A DNA stretch of 64,000 bases from Veillonella rogosae JCM 15642 (GTDB lineage Bacteria; Bacillota; Negativicutes; Veillonellales; Veillonellaceae). The stretch covers positions 310,001 to 374,000 of the forward strand of contig NZ_PPCX01000010.1 in NCBI RefSeq assembly GCF_002959775.1, in the 5' to 3' direction. Position 1 is the stretch's first letter. Each line of letters opens with the position of its first letter. The notes under the pieces are model-generated. The model had not been told where the DNA came from and searched no databases. It worked only from the letters and a program-made list of their open reading frames with translations. This document shows positions 8,218 to 17,219 of this stretch, piece by piece. The position numbers were made by a program, and so were the translations under genes.

Positions 8218-9936
8218 TTAGTACTTCCTTTCTTGTGGTTCGTATTTAGTGAACACTACGTCGCGTTCTGTTAATTCGTACTCGCCATTTGCACCCAATT
8301 TGATCAAAGAGTGTTTTAAGTATCTTTCATCATTACGTTTTGGATGGTCTTCACGGATATGAGCACCACGAGATTCACGACGGTGTAAAGCGCCCATAGC
8401 AATAGCTTTCGCTACTGTTAACATGGAACCGATTTCACAATAGTTTACGAATGCCATGTTGTAAGTACGTTCAGGGTCACCTACATAACAAGTTTTGTAA
8501 TCTTCCATCAATTGGTCGATTTCTTTTAATGCTTCAGTGATACCTTGCTCGTTACGGAAGATACCTACTTTATTCCACATTGCATCAGCCAATGCATCGC
8601 GGATTTCAACTACAGGACGGCCGCCTTCACGAGTAGTTACTTCAGTGAATTTAGCTTCCCAAGCTTTAGCAGCTGCAGCCAATTCTGCATCTACGTTAGG
8701 TTGTTCATGTGTTTCAGCATAGTCAGCTGCACCAGCACCGGATACTTTACCGAATACTACGCCGTCAGCCAAGGAGTTACCACCTAAGCGGTTAGCACCG
8801 TGGATGGAGATACAAGAAGCTTCGCCGGAGGAGAACAAACCAGGCACTTCACATGCACAAGTTTTGTAGTCAACTACGTCGATACCGCCCATTGTATAGT
8901 GACATGTTGGACGAATAGGTACTGGTTGTACTAATGGATCGCAATGTTCGAAAGTCATAGCTAAGTCACGAATACCATGAAGTTTTTCGATGATAACTTC
9001 AGGACCTAAGTGACGAAGATCAGCTACTACGTATGCGTTAAGACCAGAACCGAAACCACGACCTGCAGCGATTTCATCTTCGATTGCTTTCGCTACAACG
9101 TCACGGGATGCCAATTCCATTTTGTTAGGCGCATATTTTTTCATGAAACGTTCGCCTTCAGCATTAAGAAGGTAACCACCTTCACCACGAACCGCTTCAG
9201 ACATCAAGATACCAGTACGACCAAGACCAGTTGGATGGAATTGGATCATTTCCATATCTTTCAATGCATTACCAGCGCGGAATGCTGCTGCCATACCATC
9301 GCCTGTGGAAAGGAATGGGTTTGTAGTACGAGTCCAGAAAATACGACCTGCACCACCAGTAGACAAGATAATTGCTTTTGCTTTAATTTGCTCTACTTTA
9401 CCTTCTTTCATGTTCCACACAACTGCGCCACCAACGTGACCATTTGCGTCTTTAACAAGATCTAAAAGGTACCATTCTTGTAAGAAGTGTACGCCTTCTT
9501 TCAAGCATTGTTCATAAGTAGTGTGCAAAATTACGTGACCAGTTTTATCCGCAGAATAGCAAGTACGTGGATAAGATTGACCACCGAAGTTACGTTGAGC
9601 AATTTTGTTTTGCTCTGTACGAGAGAATGGAGCACCCATGTGGTCCATTTCAAGTACGCCTTCTGGACAACGAGAGCAGAAGAATTCGATCGCATCTTGG
9701 TCACCAAGATAGTCAGAACCTTTTACTGTATCGAAAGTATGCGTTTCAACAGTATCTTCAGCTGCTACGTTGTTCAAACATGCATTGACACCGCCTTGCG
9801 CCATTGCTGTTGCTGAACGGGTTGGGAAAATTTTAGTAATAAGAGCTACTTTTAAGCCTTTGCGACGACCAACTTCAAGAGCCGCGCGTTGACCAGCGCC
9901 ACCGCTACCTACTACTAGAACATCAAACTGTTCCAT
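8218..9936 (-). CDS. sdhA: Succinate dehydrogenase/fumarate reductase flavoprotein subunit
   Basis: Catalytic FAD subunit interconverting fumarate and succinate, 572 residues. The dinucleotide fold is VLVVGSGGAGQRAAL at the N-terminus. Substrate and proton-transfer motifs are present: QFHPTGLG, SEAVRGEGGYLLN, CHYTMGGIDV and HGANRLGGNSLADGVVFG. The segment that normally carries the histidine for covalent FAD, RSHTxxAQGG, reads RSATAMAQGG here, so the flavin is predicted to be non-covalently bound. The ATG has a GAGGAGGTCATT ribosome site. First gene of the sdhABE operon. Orthologues in propionate-forming Negativicutes work mainly as fumarate reductases. Confidence 0.95.
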   Translation of the reverse strand: MEQFDVLVVGSGGAGQRAALEVGRRKGLKVALITKIFPTRSATAMAQGGVNACLNNVAAEDTVETHTFDTVKGSDYLGDQDAIEFFCSRCPEGVLEMDHMGAPFSRTEQNKIAQRNFGGQSYPRTCYSADKTGHVILHTTYEQCLKEGVHFLQEWYLLDLVKDANGHVGGAVVWNMKEGKVEQIKAKAIILSTGGAGRIFWTRTTNPFLSTGDGMAAAFRAGNALKDMEMIQFHPTGLGRTGILMSEAVRGEGGYLLNAEGERFMKKYAPNKMELASRDVVAKAIEDEIAAGRGFGSGLNAYVVADLRHLGPEVIIEKLHGIRDLAMTFEHCDPLVQPVPIRPTCHYTMGGIDVVDYKTCACEVPGLFSSGEASCISIHGANRLGGNSLADGVVFGKVSGAGAADYAETHEQPNVDAELAAAAKAWEAKFTEVTTREGGRPVVEIRDALADAMWNKVGIFRNEQGITEALKEIDQLMEDYKTCYVGDPERTYNMAFVNYCEIGSMLTVAKAIAMGALHRRESRGAHIREDHPKRNDERYLKHSLIKLGANGEYELTERDVVFTKYEPQERKY

Positions 9937-10081
9937 AATGACCTCCTCATAACTACCTATTAATAAGAAAACTTGTTAGACTATCTCATTTCAAAAACTT
10001 ATAAAAATTTTTGATAACCTAATCATTTTTCTTTCAAGAAAAACCTCATACTTATGCGATTTTTCTATTTCTTTACCTATA

Positions 10082-10110
10082 ATTATAGAGAGCATTTTTA
10101 GTCATGTCTA
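10082..10110 (-). promoter_or_regulatory. Promoter of the sdhABE operon
   Basis: Minus-strand -35 TAGACA (five of six consensus bases), 17-bp spacer, -10 TATAAT. It predicts an untranslated leader of about 140 nt before sdhA. Confidence 0.7.
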
Positions 10111-10702
10111 AACCCTATTATGCATAATTAATTTTGATTAATCTAATTGATAATTTATTTCACTTAATGTTTTTTAGGTAAAATTATGAGAAAAAAAAAT
10201 TGTAATATGAATAATTTTCACAAGAACTTAAGGATATTACGAAAGTAGTTCGGTTCCGAAATTTTTGTATATTTTTATTTCTCCTAACACATATGCGATC
10301 CCCATAAATACTAGCTTTTTACTTTCTCCCAACTGTTCATAATAATTAATATCCGTTAAATTCCTACTAAAACTACCTCGAATTTAACTATCGAAAGTCA
10401 TCGGTTTTTTTCACCCATAACAAGTATTTATCTCTGTGATAATAATTATCACAAGTTTTTTTAGTGATTTCTTTCACATCATCCAAAATCAATAAAATCT
10501 TAGTCATCTATGCGCATACGGCAATCTTCGATATAGTTCATCTTCATTCATTAGTACAATTCATTAACTTTCAGTATTTCTCCATTTTTAGGGTTCCAAA
10601 ACATGAAGAAGAGGCTTATAAACTCGCATAGACATTCATCTTTTGCTCATTCCTATTGTATAAGGTATGATAATAGATAAATAAGTTATATAATATTATA
10701 TA

Positions 10703-10768
10703 TATAGTCACCTTATATGGTGTTGTGGCTTTCACAATAAAAGAAAGCTTATATATATAATGACTATA
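10703..10768 (+). promoter_or_regulatory. Probable promoter and flanking inverted repeat of the response-regulator operon
   Basis: A -10 TATAAT at 10756-10761 has a weak -35 TTCACA with a 19-bp spacer. The promoter lies between inverted arms TATAGTCA (10703-10710) and TGACTATA (10761-10768), a layout that would suit autoregulation. The operator role is inference. Confidence 0.45.
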
Positions 10769-10820
10769 TTATAGTAGTTGGAGAGCTATATATTTAACTC
10801 ATACATAAGGAGAACAGAGA

Positions 10821-11495
10821 ATGAAAATTTTACTTGTAGAAGACGAAGAAATGCTGAATGGCATTACGGCCAAATATTTGCGTGCTGAGAATATGACTGT
10901 TGATACATGCTTCAACGGTCAACAAGCGATTGATTATGTTAACACATCTAGCTATGACGTTATCGTAATGGATATTATGATGCCGATCCTCGACGGCATT
11001 AGTGCTCTTGCACAAATGCGTAACGATGGCAATACAACACCTGTGTTGCTTTTAACAGCAAAAGATTCCTTGCAAGATAAAGTAACCGGCCTTAATACTG
11101 GCGCTGACGACTATCTTGTAAAACCTTTTGATCTTGAAGAATTGACAGCTCGTATTTATGCATTGGCTCGCCGTAATGCGCGTCATGCACAAAACGACAT
11201 CCATGTTGGTCCTCTTACTATTAATGTTCCACAACGTACAGTTAAACGCGATGGCGAAACGATTACATTGACAGCAAAAGAATTCGACCTCTTATTCTAT
11301 TTAGCAAGTAACGAAAATATCGTATTGTCTCGTCAACAAATTCTTGACCACGTTTGGGAATACGATTATGAAAGCTACTCTAACCTCATCGACGTATACA
11401 TTAAAGATTTGCGCAAAAAAATCGATACCGATGAGAATGTGAAACTCATTCAAACGGTTCGTGGAGTAGGGTATGTCCTCAAAACTGAAAACTAA
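10821..11495 (+). CDS. OmpR/PhoB family response regulator
   Basis: Cytoplasmic transcription regulator of 224 residues. The receiver domain (about 1-115) has the acidic pair EDEE, phospho-acceptor Asp in VIVMDIMMPILDG, the conserved Thr in LLLTAKDS and Lys in DDYLVKPFDLEEL. The C-terminal winged helix (about 125-222) includes LTAKEFDLLFYLASN and the recognition helix region ending TVRGVGYVLKTEN. The start has a good AAGGAGA site. It overlaps the histidine kinase by 23 bp, so the two form a cognate pair. Inducing signal and regulon are unknown; the divergent neighbour is the sdh operon. Confidence 0.95.
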   Translation: MKILLVEDEEMLNGITAKYLRAENMTVDTCFNGQQAIDYVNTSSYDVIVMDIMMPILDGISALAQMRNDGNTTPVLLLTAKDSLQDKVTGLNTGADDYLVKPFDLEELTARIYALARRNARHAQNDIHVGPLTINVPQRTVKRDGETITLTAKEFDLLFYLASNENIVLSRQQILDHVWEYDYESYSNLIDVYIKDLRKKIDTDENVKLIQTVRGVGYVLKTEN

Positions 11496-12888
11496 CGATC
11501 CCCACCGGGATTTGGACACCATGTCCGGGGCAGCCACCGATTTATTCAATCGGCTGCCCCTAACCTTTAAAATTATGTCTTGGTATACCATCTTTTTGCT
11601 CATCATTTTGATGGTTGCTTCCGCATGGATTTATGCATATACACATGAGTCCGATAACAAGGAAGTACGAGAACGTTTGCAGCAGCAAGCGATGATTATG
11701 GCTACGGATATTCGAAAGTTTAAACCCTATCAAGATAATACATTCTTCTTCGTATCCACCCAAGACGGTTATATTATTAAAGGCGCCTTACCGGATGGTT
11801 TCCCTAATCAAACAGTCCTTTCCTTAGGACAGGTTGGAGAAATCGCTGTTGGTGATGACACCTTCTACTACTACGATACACCGGTTAACGAACCGAATTA
11901 TCGTGGTATTTTGCGTGCCGTTACAAAGGTAAAAACAGCGTCTAAAAAGACTGAAAACCTTTTATACAGCTTACTATTAGGAAATATCATATTCTTGCTG
12001 ATTTCCTCACTAGGTGGTTATCTATTTATCAAGAAAGGACTTAAACCAGTCCGAACCTTGACCAAAACAGCTAAAGTTATCGGTAAGAACAACGACTTGA
12101 GCCGCCGTATCGACATTCCACCGCGCACTGCGAAGGATGAAATCTACGAACTAACTACTACATTTAATCGCATGATTTCAGGTCTTGAAGATTCTTCAAA
12201 CCGTGAAAGACAGTTTAGTTCTGACGTTTCGCACGAGTTGCGGACACCGATTGCGGTTATTAAAGCAGAAAGTGAATTTGCTTTAAAATACGGCCGCACC
12301 GAAGACGATTTGCGGGAAGGTTTGACACATATCTTAGAACAAGCTAAGTTTATGACCAATCTCGTAAGCCAATTGCTTGATGTAGCTCGCCTAGAGAATG
12401 CACAAGATCTTACCTTCGCTCCTGTAGATGTATCAGGGATGCTGACGAATATGGTTCATGACTATACTCGACTTTGTGCAGAAAACACAGAAAAGCAAAT
12501 CACCATAACATCTCAAATTGAGCCAAATTTACGCATGACGGCTCACGAAGTATCCTTGCGTCGAGCTATTACAAACTTAGTGGATAATGCTATTAAGTTC
12601 ACAAATACTACCATCGATATTTCAGCAAAACTCGTAGGTCATGAGCTCGTTATTACCGTGTCAGATAATGGTATCGGTATTGAGCAAGAAAACCTAGAGC
12701 ACATTTGGGACCGCATGTATCAAACGGAACAATCCCGTAATAAAAAATCAAACCACGGTATCGGCCTTGGCCTGTACTTTGTAAACAAAGTTATTAGCTT
12801 GCACCACGGCACAGTAACAGCCACTAGCGAACCGCAAGTAAAAACTACGTTTACCGTGCGATTACCGTACAATCAAAGTGAAGAATAA
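11473..12888 (+). CDS. HAMP-domain sensor histidine kinase
   Basis: Membrane sensor kinase of 471 residues. An N-terminal transmembrane helix (about 35-55) begins after RLPLTFKIMSWYT, followed by an external sensing region, a second helix near residue 165, a HAMP domain, the H-box FSSDVSHELRTPIAVIKAE with His near 254, the N-box RAITNLVDNAIKF, and ATP-lid glycines DNGIGI and GIGLGLYFV. The start used overlaps the regulator gene; an ATG 48 bp later is also possible and would remove the overlap. A strong 9-bp GC hairpin lies in the first codons. It phosphorylates the upstream OmpR-type regulator. Confidence 0.93.
   Translation: MSSKLKTNDPHRDLDTMSGAATDLFNRLPLTFKIMSWYTIFLLIILMVASAWIYAYTHESDNKEVRERLQQQAMIMATDIRKFKPYQDNTFFFVSTQDGYIIKGALPDGFPNQTVLSLGQVGEIAVGDDTFYYYDTPVNEPNYRGILRAVTKVKTASKKTENLLYSLLLGNIIFLLISSLGGYLFIKKGLKPVRTLTKTAKVIGKNNDLSRRIDIPPRTAKDEIYELTTTFNRMISGLEDSSNRERQFSSDVSHELRTPIAVIKAESEFALKYGRTEDDLREGLTHILEQAKFMTNLVSQLLDVARLENAQDLTFAPVDVSGMLTNMVHDYTRLCAENTEKQITITSQIEPNLRMTAHEVSLRRAITNLVDNAIKFTNTTIDISAKLVGHELVITVSDNGIGIEQENLEHIWDRMYQTEQSRNKKSNHGIGLGLYFVNKVISLHHGTVTATSEPQVKTTFTVRLPYNQSEE
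11527..11560 (+). promoter_or_regulatory. GC-rich hairpin inside the start of the kinase gene
   Basis: GGGGCAGCC (11527-11535) pairs perfectly with GGCTGCCCC (11552-11560); the 16-base loop contains further GAT/ATC pairing. It lies within about 30-90 bases of either candidate start, where it could slow translation or transcription and keep kinase below regulator. Confidence 0.5.
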
Positions 12889-12891
12889 ACT

Positions 12892-12920
12892 AAAGGGACT
12901 GACCAATGGTCAGTCCCTTT
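12892..12920. terminator. Bidirectional terminator between convergent genes
   Basis: Perfect 13-bp stem AAAGGGACTGACC/GGTCAGTCCCTTT with an AAT loop. Its A/T flanks allow use from the kinase gene (plus) and the DUF445 gene (minus). Confidence 0.9.
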
Positions 12921-12934
12921 GCTGTTATCTAATT

Positions 12935-14248
12935 TTATCCTACAAATTGTTGCCAGAATGGCATGTACACATATTCTAGGAATGTCCATACGAGCAGACC
13001 TGCTACAGCACCAACGATAGCACCATTGATGCGAATCCAGCTGAGGTCGTCCTCTACCTTAGATTCGATGAAGTAAATAAACTTCTCTGTGCTAAGGCCA
13101 CCGAGCACTTGGCGTATGATGGTTTCAATGAGGTCATAGCCTTGTTCAAGGACATAGATCCCTATATCGTGTAATGTAACTTCAATACGATTTCTAAGGT
13201 CTTCAGATTGACCGTATACGGTCCACAATTCAAGGGCGATATTAACTAACACTTGAGCTGGTGTTTCCCCATTTTCATCCCCTACGAGTAATAGTTCTTC
13301 TACATACGGGCATAAATGGTTTTCAATGACAGATTCCCAGTCTTGTTCGCGAATCCAACGCTCCCACGCTTCATCGAGGGCATTACAAACTTCGCGATTA
13401 TCTTCAATATTGCGAATGGGATCTACCCATTGGCGAAGCCATGCAGTCCGTTCAGGACTATTTGGTCGCTTCCAGTTTTCAAGCATAGCATAAGCCTCTT
13501 GAACGATAGCCTGTGCCAACTCATGGTAGTTCACCACATCAGTCGCTTCAGACATAGAGATGAGGAAATCAGACCAGAAGCCTTTTCTCTTTTTCTTATG
13601 AGCCTCTTCTGCTACAACCGCTGTAAGCCATGTCACCATAGCTGGATGGTTGATACGTTCTTGAATTACGTTCAATACCTGTACAACCATGCCTTCATAG
13701 CGATTATGTTCACATAAATCGAGCAATACGTGTTTTAACACAGGTACGAGGGAGTGTTTTTCTAGCAAACCGCGAATGCGTTTTGCCCCCCACTGTGCCC
13801 ATTCCTCGCTCGTTTGAGATTTCCATAATAGATGCAACCCTTGATGGATAACGAGACGTGCTGCCCGTTGCCCTTCCGGTGATAGCAAGAATTTTTCAAA
13901 CAATGGAACAAATTCCACATTATTTAATAGCACCTTGCAACGATCCTTGGTAAGCATCTTCGTCTCAACCAGCTTAATAACACCATTGATTAGGCGATCT
14001 TTATTTCTTGGAATGAGCGCCGTATGGTATGGGAAACCGAGTGGCTTACGGAACAAAGCAGTTACAGCAAACCAGTCGGCCACGCTACCGATAAGGGCGG
14101 ACTGCACAGCCCAATAAAGCGGCTGGTACCAGCTTTCAGAACCAAAGAAAAATTGACCTACGAAAGCAAAACAGTACAATAGAGCAGTCAAACCAAGAAT
14201 ACCGTTTGCGCGCTGTCGCAAGGTGAGGGATTTCAAATAGCTAATCAT
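12935..14248 (-). CDS. DUF445 family membrane protein (second of pair)
   Basis: Protein of 437 residues in the DUF445/YjiN/YheB family. One or two N-terminal transmembrane helices are followed by the family signature VADWFAVTALFRKPLGFPYHTALIP near residue 60, a long helical cytoplasmic or intermembrane body, and a C-terminal segment IRINGAIVGAVAGLLVWTF forming a last helix. The architecture of an internal body between two membrane anchors, with the same signature in its neighbour, suggests a heteromeric pair. The ATG overlaps the previous gene's stop (ATGA). Function unknown. Confidence 0.85.
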   Translation of the reverse strand: MISYLKSLTLRQRANGILGLTALLYCFAFVGQFFFGSESWYQPLYWAVQSALIGSVADWFAVTALFRKPLGFPYHTALIPRNKDRLINGVIKLVETKMLTKDRCKVLLNNVEFVPLFEKFLLSPEGQRAARLVIHQGLHLLWKSQTSEEWAQWGAKRIRGLLEKHSLVPVLKHVLLDLCEHNRYEGMVVQVLNVIQERINHPAMVTWLTAVVAEEAHKKKRKGFWSDFLISMSEATDVVNYHELAQAIVQEAYAMLENWKRPNSPERTAWLRQWVDPIRNIEDNREVCNALDEAWERWIREQDWESVIENHLCPYVEELLLVGDENGETPAQVLVNIALELWTVYGQSEDLRNRIEVTLHDIGIYVLEQGYDLIETIIRQVLGGLSTEKFIYFIESKVEDDLSWIRINGAIVGAVAGLLVWTFLEYVYMPFWQQFVG

Positions 14249-15480
14249 TTGAGCACCCCCTCTATCAAAAGGTATAAACCGTAGAATATACCACCTAAAA
14301 CAGCCCCTACGAGTGAGCCGTTAATACGAACCATTTGAAGGTCATAGTACATCTTGCCGCGTACGATTTGGGTAATTTCCTCAGGTGAATAGCGAGATAG
14401 TTCCTGCCCCACCACCTTATCGATAAGAGGGTTCAATTTTTGTAACCACGGAATGCTACGAAGCAAGAAGAACCGTTCAAATGGCGCCTGCTTGTCTGGA
14501 TTCAACAAGATTTCCGTACCGAGCACATTAAAGCGGTCGATAATGATATCCATGAGGCGATTCCAGTCTACAGTATCGCCGTCGATGAGCTTGCCTTCCC
14601 ATTCTTCGAGAACCATTCGGATCCATTGGTCTTTATGTTCTTCAATAAATGCTTGCCATTCCTTATTAGTTTCCAAATTATTGAAGAATCGAATCGCTTG
14701 GCCCCATACATAACGACCTAGCGCAGAATCAATGGACTCATTTTCCTTGAGAAATTGAACGGCCTTTTTCTGCACCGTTTCCACCAATCGTTCTGGTGAA
14801 AGCCCATCCCCACCAAAGGCAATAGCCAGTTCGCGGAAGAAGGAATCCTTCGTATAGGTTTTCATAATGTCTAGCATGACGCGATACAAATAAGGGTATA
14901 CCTGATTCGATGCGATAACACGCTGACAGGTACGGTTAAAGTAGAGCCAGAAAATACTTGCTGTTTGGCGTTCTAACATGCAGCGGCCAAACAAGATAAC
15001 GAGAGGCGTCGCCTTCCAGTTCGTAACACCTTTATAAACAGCCTTATTGATTTCTTGACGCATAGGCTCAATATCCATATGGGATAAGACTTGATTACCT
15101 ACACCGTACAAGATTTCTTTAATCTGACCTTGTCCTACATCACTCATGCCGTATTCGATAATACGAACCATTACGCGTTCTTTTTTGATGGCATAATACA
15201 TCTGCGGCACACGTAGCAACTCTTCACTGAGCATGGTACGCCCTATTTGAATAAGACGCTCCTTGCTACGCGGCAAGATGGCTGTCTTAAAAGGAATACC
15301 CAAAGGCTTCGTAAAGAGTGCCGTTACCGCATACCAGTCCGCCAAGCCACCAATCATGGCCGCTCCAGATACGTGCATGATAAACGCCCAGAACGTATCC
15401 TGTCGTTGTGGATATGCAATTAAAAATATAATAGCCATGACAACCAACAGGGTAGTTGCCACTGGTTTAGTTTTCATCAT
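14245..15480 (-). CDS. DUF445 family membrane protein (first of pair)
   Basis: Protein of 411 residues and paralogue of the downstream gene. It carries the same signature, LADWYAVTALFTKPLGIPFKTAILP near residue 47, and the same C-terminal VRINGSLVGAVLGGIFYGLYLL anchor. The N-terminus VATTLLVVMAIIFLIAY is a transmembrane helix. I place the start at the first of two ATG codons after AGGATCAAGTG. Four-base overlap with the second gene shows translational coupling. The family's biochemical role is not known; a structural role in the envelope is possible. Confidence 0.85.
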   Translation of the reverse strand: MMKTKPVATTLLVVMAIIFLIAYPQRQDTFWAFIMHVSGAAMIGGLADWYAVTALFTKPLGIPFKTAILPRSKERLIQIGRTMLSEELLRVPQMYYAIKKERVMVRIIEYGMSDVGQGQIKEILYGVGNQVLSHMDIEPMRQEINKAVYKGVTNWKATPLVILFGRCMLERQTASIFWLYFNRTCQRVIASNQVYPYLYRVMLDIMKTYTKDSFFRELAIAFGGDGLSPERLVETVQKKAVQFLKENESIDSALGRYVWGQAIRFFNNLETNKEWQAFIEEHKDQWIRMVLEEWEGKLIDGDTVDWNRLMDIIIDRFNVLGTEILLNPDKQAPFERFFLLRSIPWLQKLNPLIDKVVGQELSRYSPEEITQIVRGKMYYDLQMVRINGSLVGAVLGGIFYGLYLLIEGVLK

Positions 15481-15552
15481 CACTTGATCCTAACTTACTG
15501 AATTACGTATATAGACTCTCCCCATATAACGTAGTGACCTCTAGTGTCACGG

Positions 15553-15580
15553 ACTTTCACAAACTACAAACGGTGAAAGT
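15553..15580. repeat. Inverted pair of the GTGAAAGT motif
   Basis: ACTTTCAC, a 12-base loop and GTGAAAGT make a perfect 8-bp hairpin of the window's most repeated octamer. It sits between two same-strand genes. Next to it GTGAC/GTCAC arms (15534-15550) form another small hairpin. Confidence 0.6.
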
Positions 15581-15584
15581 AGAT

Positions 15585-16286
15585 TTAGAATGTGCATTCG
15601 TCGCCATCTTTTTGAGGCGCCCAAATCGGCACATCTCCAAAGAGGGCCTCAAAATACACGGATGGAGTCCATAATGGACCATTTAGATGCATCGGAATAA
15701 AGGCTTTTTTCACGTCCACGCGGCGTAAAAACTCAATGCTGCCCCACTCCATAGCGTCTTCGAGACGATTATCGACAGGGAACATCGCCACATCTACAGA
15801 CAAGCCTTCCAGCTCCTTAAACTCACGCCAAGCCATACGCTTTGCATCTGCATTATTTTCTGGTGTATCACCAAGCCAATGCCACCAGTTGAGGTCACCG
15901 GCATGGAAGATAGAATCAGAGTCGATATTAGCCGTATTTGTCTTTACGTAGAAAGAACCGCCTTCATCGGTGCTACCATACATATGGATGCCTACATCAT
16001 CAAGTGTAGCATCTTGGCCAGGGCGCATGGTAATACATTTTTTCACCTTACCCTCTAATGGTACATCTTGATGGCAAATATAACGAGTTTGAGGACCATC
16101 AAACTCCGTAATAGACGGATTAAAGTGATCACCATGAGTATGGCTCACAAAGAACCAAAGCTCACGACCTCGTTTAGCTAATTGCCAAACTATATTATTA
16201 GGATCTTTATAATAATCAAACACATAGCAACGCTTGCCATCATCTACGACAAAGCCACTATGAGCTAAAAAAGTAACATCTAACAT
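15585..16286 (-). CDS. Metallo-beta-lactamase fold hydrolase (UlaG/L-ascorbate lactonase-like)
   Basis: Cytoplasmic metal-dependent hydrolase of 233 residues. The metal-binding motif is FFVSHTHGDHFNPSI near residue 50, with further ligands HAGDLNWW in the middle and a C-terminal FIPMHL. The opening VTFLAHSGFVVDDGKR matches the beta-lactamase domain 2/UlaG branch. The ATG used is ten bases after GAGGT; an in-frame TTG three codons earlier is too close to that site. The substrate is not known. It appears to be a single-gene unit. Confidence 0.82.
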   Translation of the reverse strand: MLDVTFLAHSGFVVDDGKRCYVFDYYKDPNNIVWQLAKRGRELWFFVSHTHGDHFNPSITEFDGPQTRYICHQDVPLEGKVKKCITMRPGQDATLDDVGIHMYGSTDEGGSFYVKTNTANIDSDSIFHAGDLNWWHWLGDTPENNADAKRMAWREFKELEGLSVDVAMFPVDNRLEDAMEWGSIEFLRRVDVKKAFIPMHLNGPLWTPSVYFEALFGDVPIWAPQKDGDECTF

Positions 16287-16400
16287 TATTATCAATACCT
16301 CTAGTTTATTGAGAATTTATATCATTCGCATTGTTTATTATACCATATTTTTATAAAGACAGGGCATGAATAATAGCGATACAGTTTAGAACAATTCTCT

Positions 16401-16757
16401 TTAAATGCGACCGGAAGATTTCATGTAGTCAATATATTGGTTACCCCAAGTTTCAAGGGATGCCAGAACTGTTTTAAAACCTGCCCCCACTTCGGTAAGG
16501 CTATATTCAACCTTTGGTGGAATCGTACCGTATACTTCACGGTGTACAAGGCCATCATCCTCTAATTGACGTAATGCTCTAGTAAGTGTTGCTTGTGTAA
16601 TTGGGTATAAGCGGCGCTCTAATTCACGGAAACGCACAGGCCCTTCGGATAATTCGTGCATGATCAACAAAGACCATTTGCCGGCTAATAACTTTTGACT
16701 CGTTGCAAACGGACAGCGGCCCACTAAATCATGAATATTTACGAGTTGCTCTGCCAT
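16401..16757 (-). CDS. HxlR family transcriptional regulator
   Basis: Winged-helix DNA-binding protein of 118 residues. HxlR features are the Cys in GRCPFATSQKLLAGKWSLLIMHEL near residue 14, the RFRELERRLYPITQATLTRALRQLEDDGLVHREVY helix-turn-helix and wing, and the closing YSLTEVGAGF. Several relatives sense oxidants or aldehydes through that Cys and control an adjacent oxidoreductase gene. Here the divergent neighbour is only a remnant of such an NAD(P)-binding gene, so this regulator may have lost its local target. Confidence 0.92.
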   Translation of the reverse strand: MAEQLVNIHDLVGRCPFATSQKLLAGKWSLLIMHELSEGPVRFRELERRLYPITQATLTRALRQLEDDGLVHREVYGTIPPKVEYSLTEVGAGFKTVLASLETWGNQYIDYMKSSGRI

Positions 16758-16962
16758 TGTAATTCTCCTTTTCTATATAGCTTAAGTAGCTCGTTATAAC
16801 AAAGCTAAACCTCTATAGCTAAGCTCAACTATGTATAGCTATACTACTATTTCCATTTCAAGATTAGAAATATGTTTTTCTAATGTAGTTCAAATCATAT
16901 CACAAATTTATCGTATTGCAAGCATTTTATAGTATCATTTTTTAGGGTACAAAACTTTTTGA

Positions 16963-17139
16963 AAAAATGGTAACGCAGGTCGTCGTATTGTCGAAAAGGC
17001 ACTCAAAGCAGGTCATCAAGTTATAGGCGTCGTTCGTCGTGAAGGCGCCATCGAAGGCTTACAACCAACAGTATTTAACCAAAGCTATAATTCAGGCTCC
17101 CTATCGATGACAGGATTTATTTTTGAAGATGCAGAATAA
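16963..17139 (+). pseudogene. Remnant of an NAD(P)H-binding oxidoreductase/reductase gene
   Basis: The plus strand reads KNGNAGRRIVEKALKAGH followed by QVIGVVRREGAIEGLQP, which is the Rossmann G-x-x-G-x-x-G end and second strand of the NAD(P)H-binding (NmrA/SDR-like) family. It runs straight into SYNSGSLSMTGFIFEDAE and a stop, which looks like that family's C-terminus. The start codon and first glycine are gone (an in-frame TGA precedes the fragment), and roughly 150 residues of the centre are missing. The remaining reading frame is intact, suggesting one or two deletions. HxlR regulators typically sit divergent to such genes. Confidence 0.7.
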
Positions 17140-17175
17140 TAACTTACATACTAATACTATAAAATCTATACATAC

Positions 17176-17210
17176 AAAAATGGCTTGCACCTATGGTACA
17201 AGCCATTTTT
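17176..17210. terminator. Bidirectional hairpin terminator
   Basis: AAAAATGGCTTG/CAAGCCATTTTT, perfect 12-bp arms with an 11-base loop, between the plus-strand gene remnant and the minus-strand glutathione peroxidase unit. Confidence 0.85.
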
Positions 17211-17219
17211 ACATGTCTA

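Larger units (their letters stand above)
9937..10820. other. Long divergent intergenic region between sdhA and the two-component genes
   Basis: About 880 bp, strongly AT-rich, with no supported gene. It holds the sdh promoter near its left end, the regulator promoter near its right end, and a small TTCGG/CCGAA hairpin followed by T residues at about 10249-10266. A GTGAAAGC motif copy lies at 10728-10735 on the minus strand. The middle third shows no structure I can name. Confidence 0.6.

Noticed and set aside
9010-9465. 151-codon open frame opposite sdhA
   Set aside because: It is a mirror frame of a well-conserved gene, rich in Cys/Thr/Phe from reversed codons, with no ribosome site.
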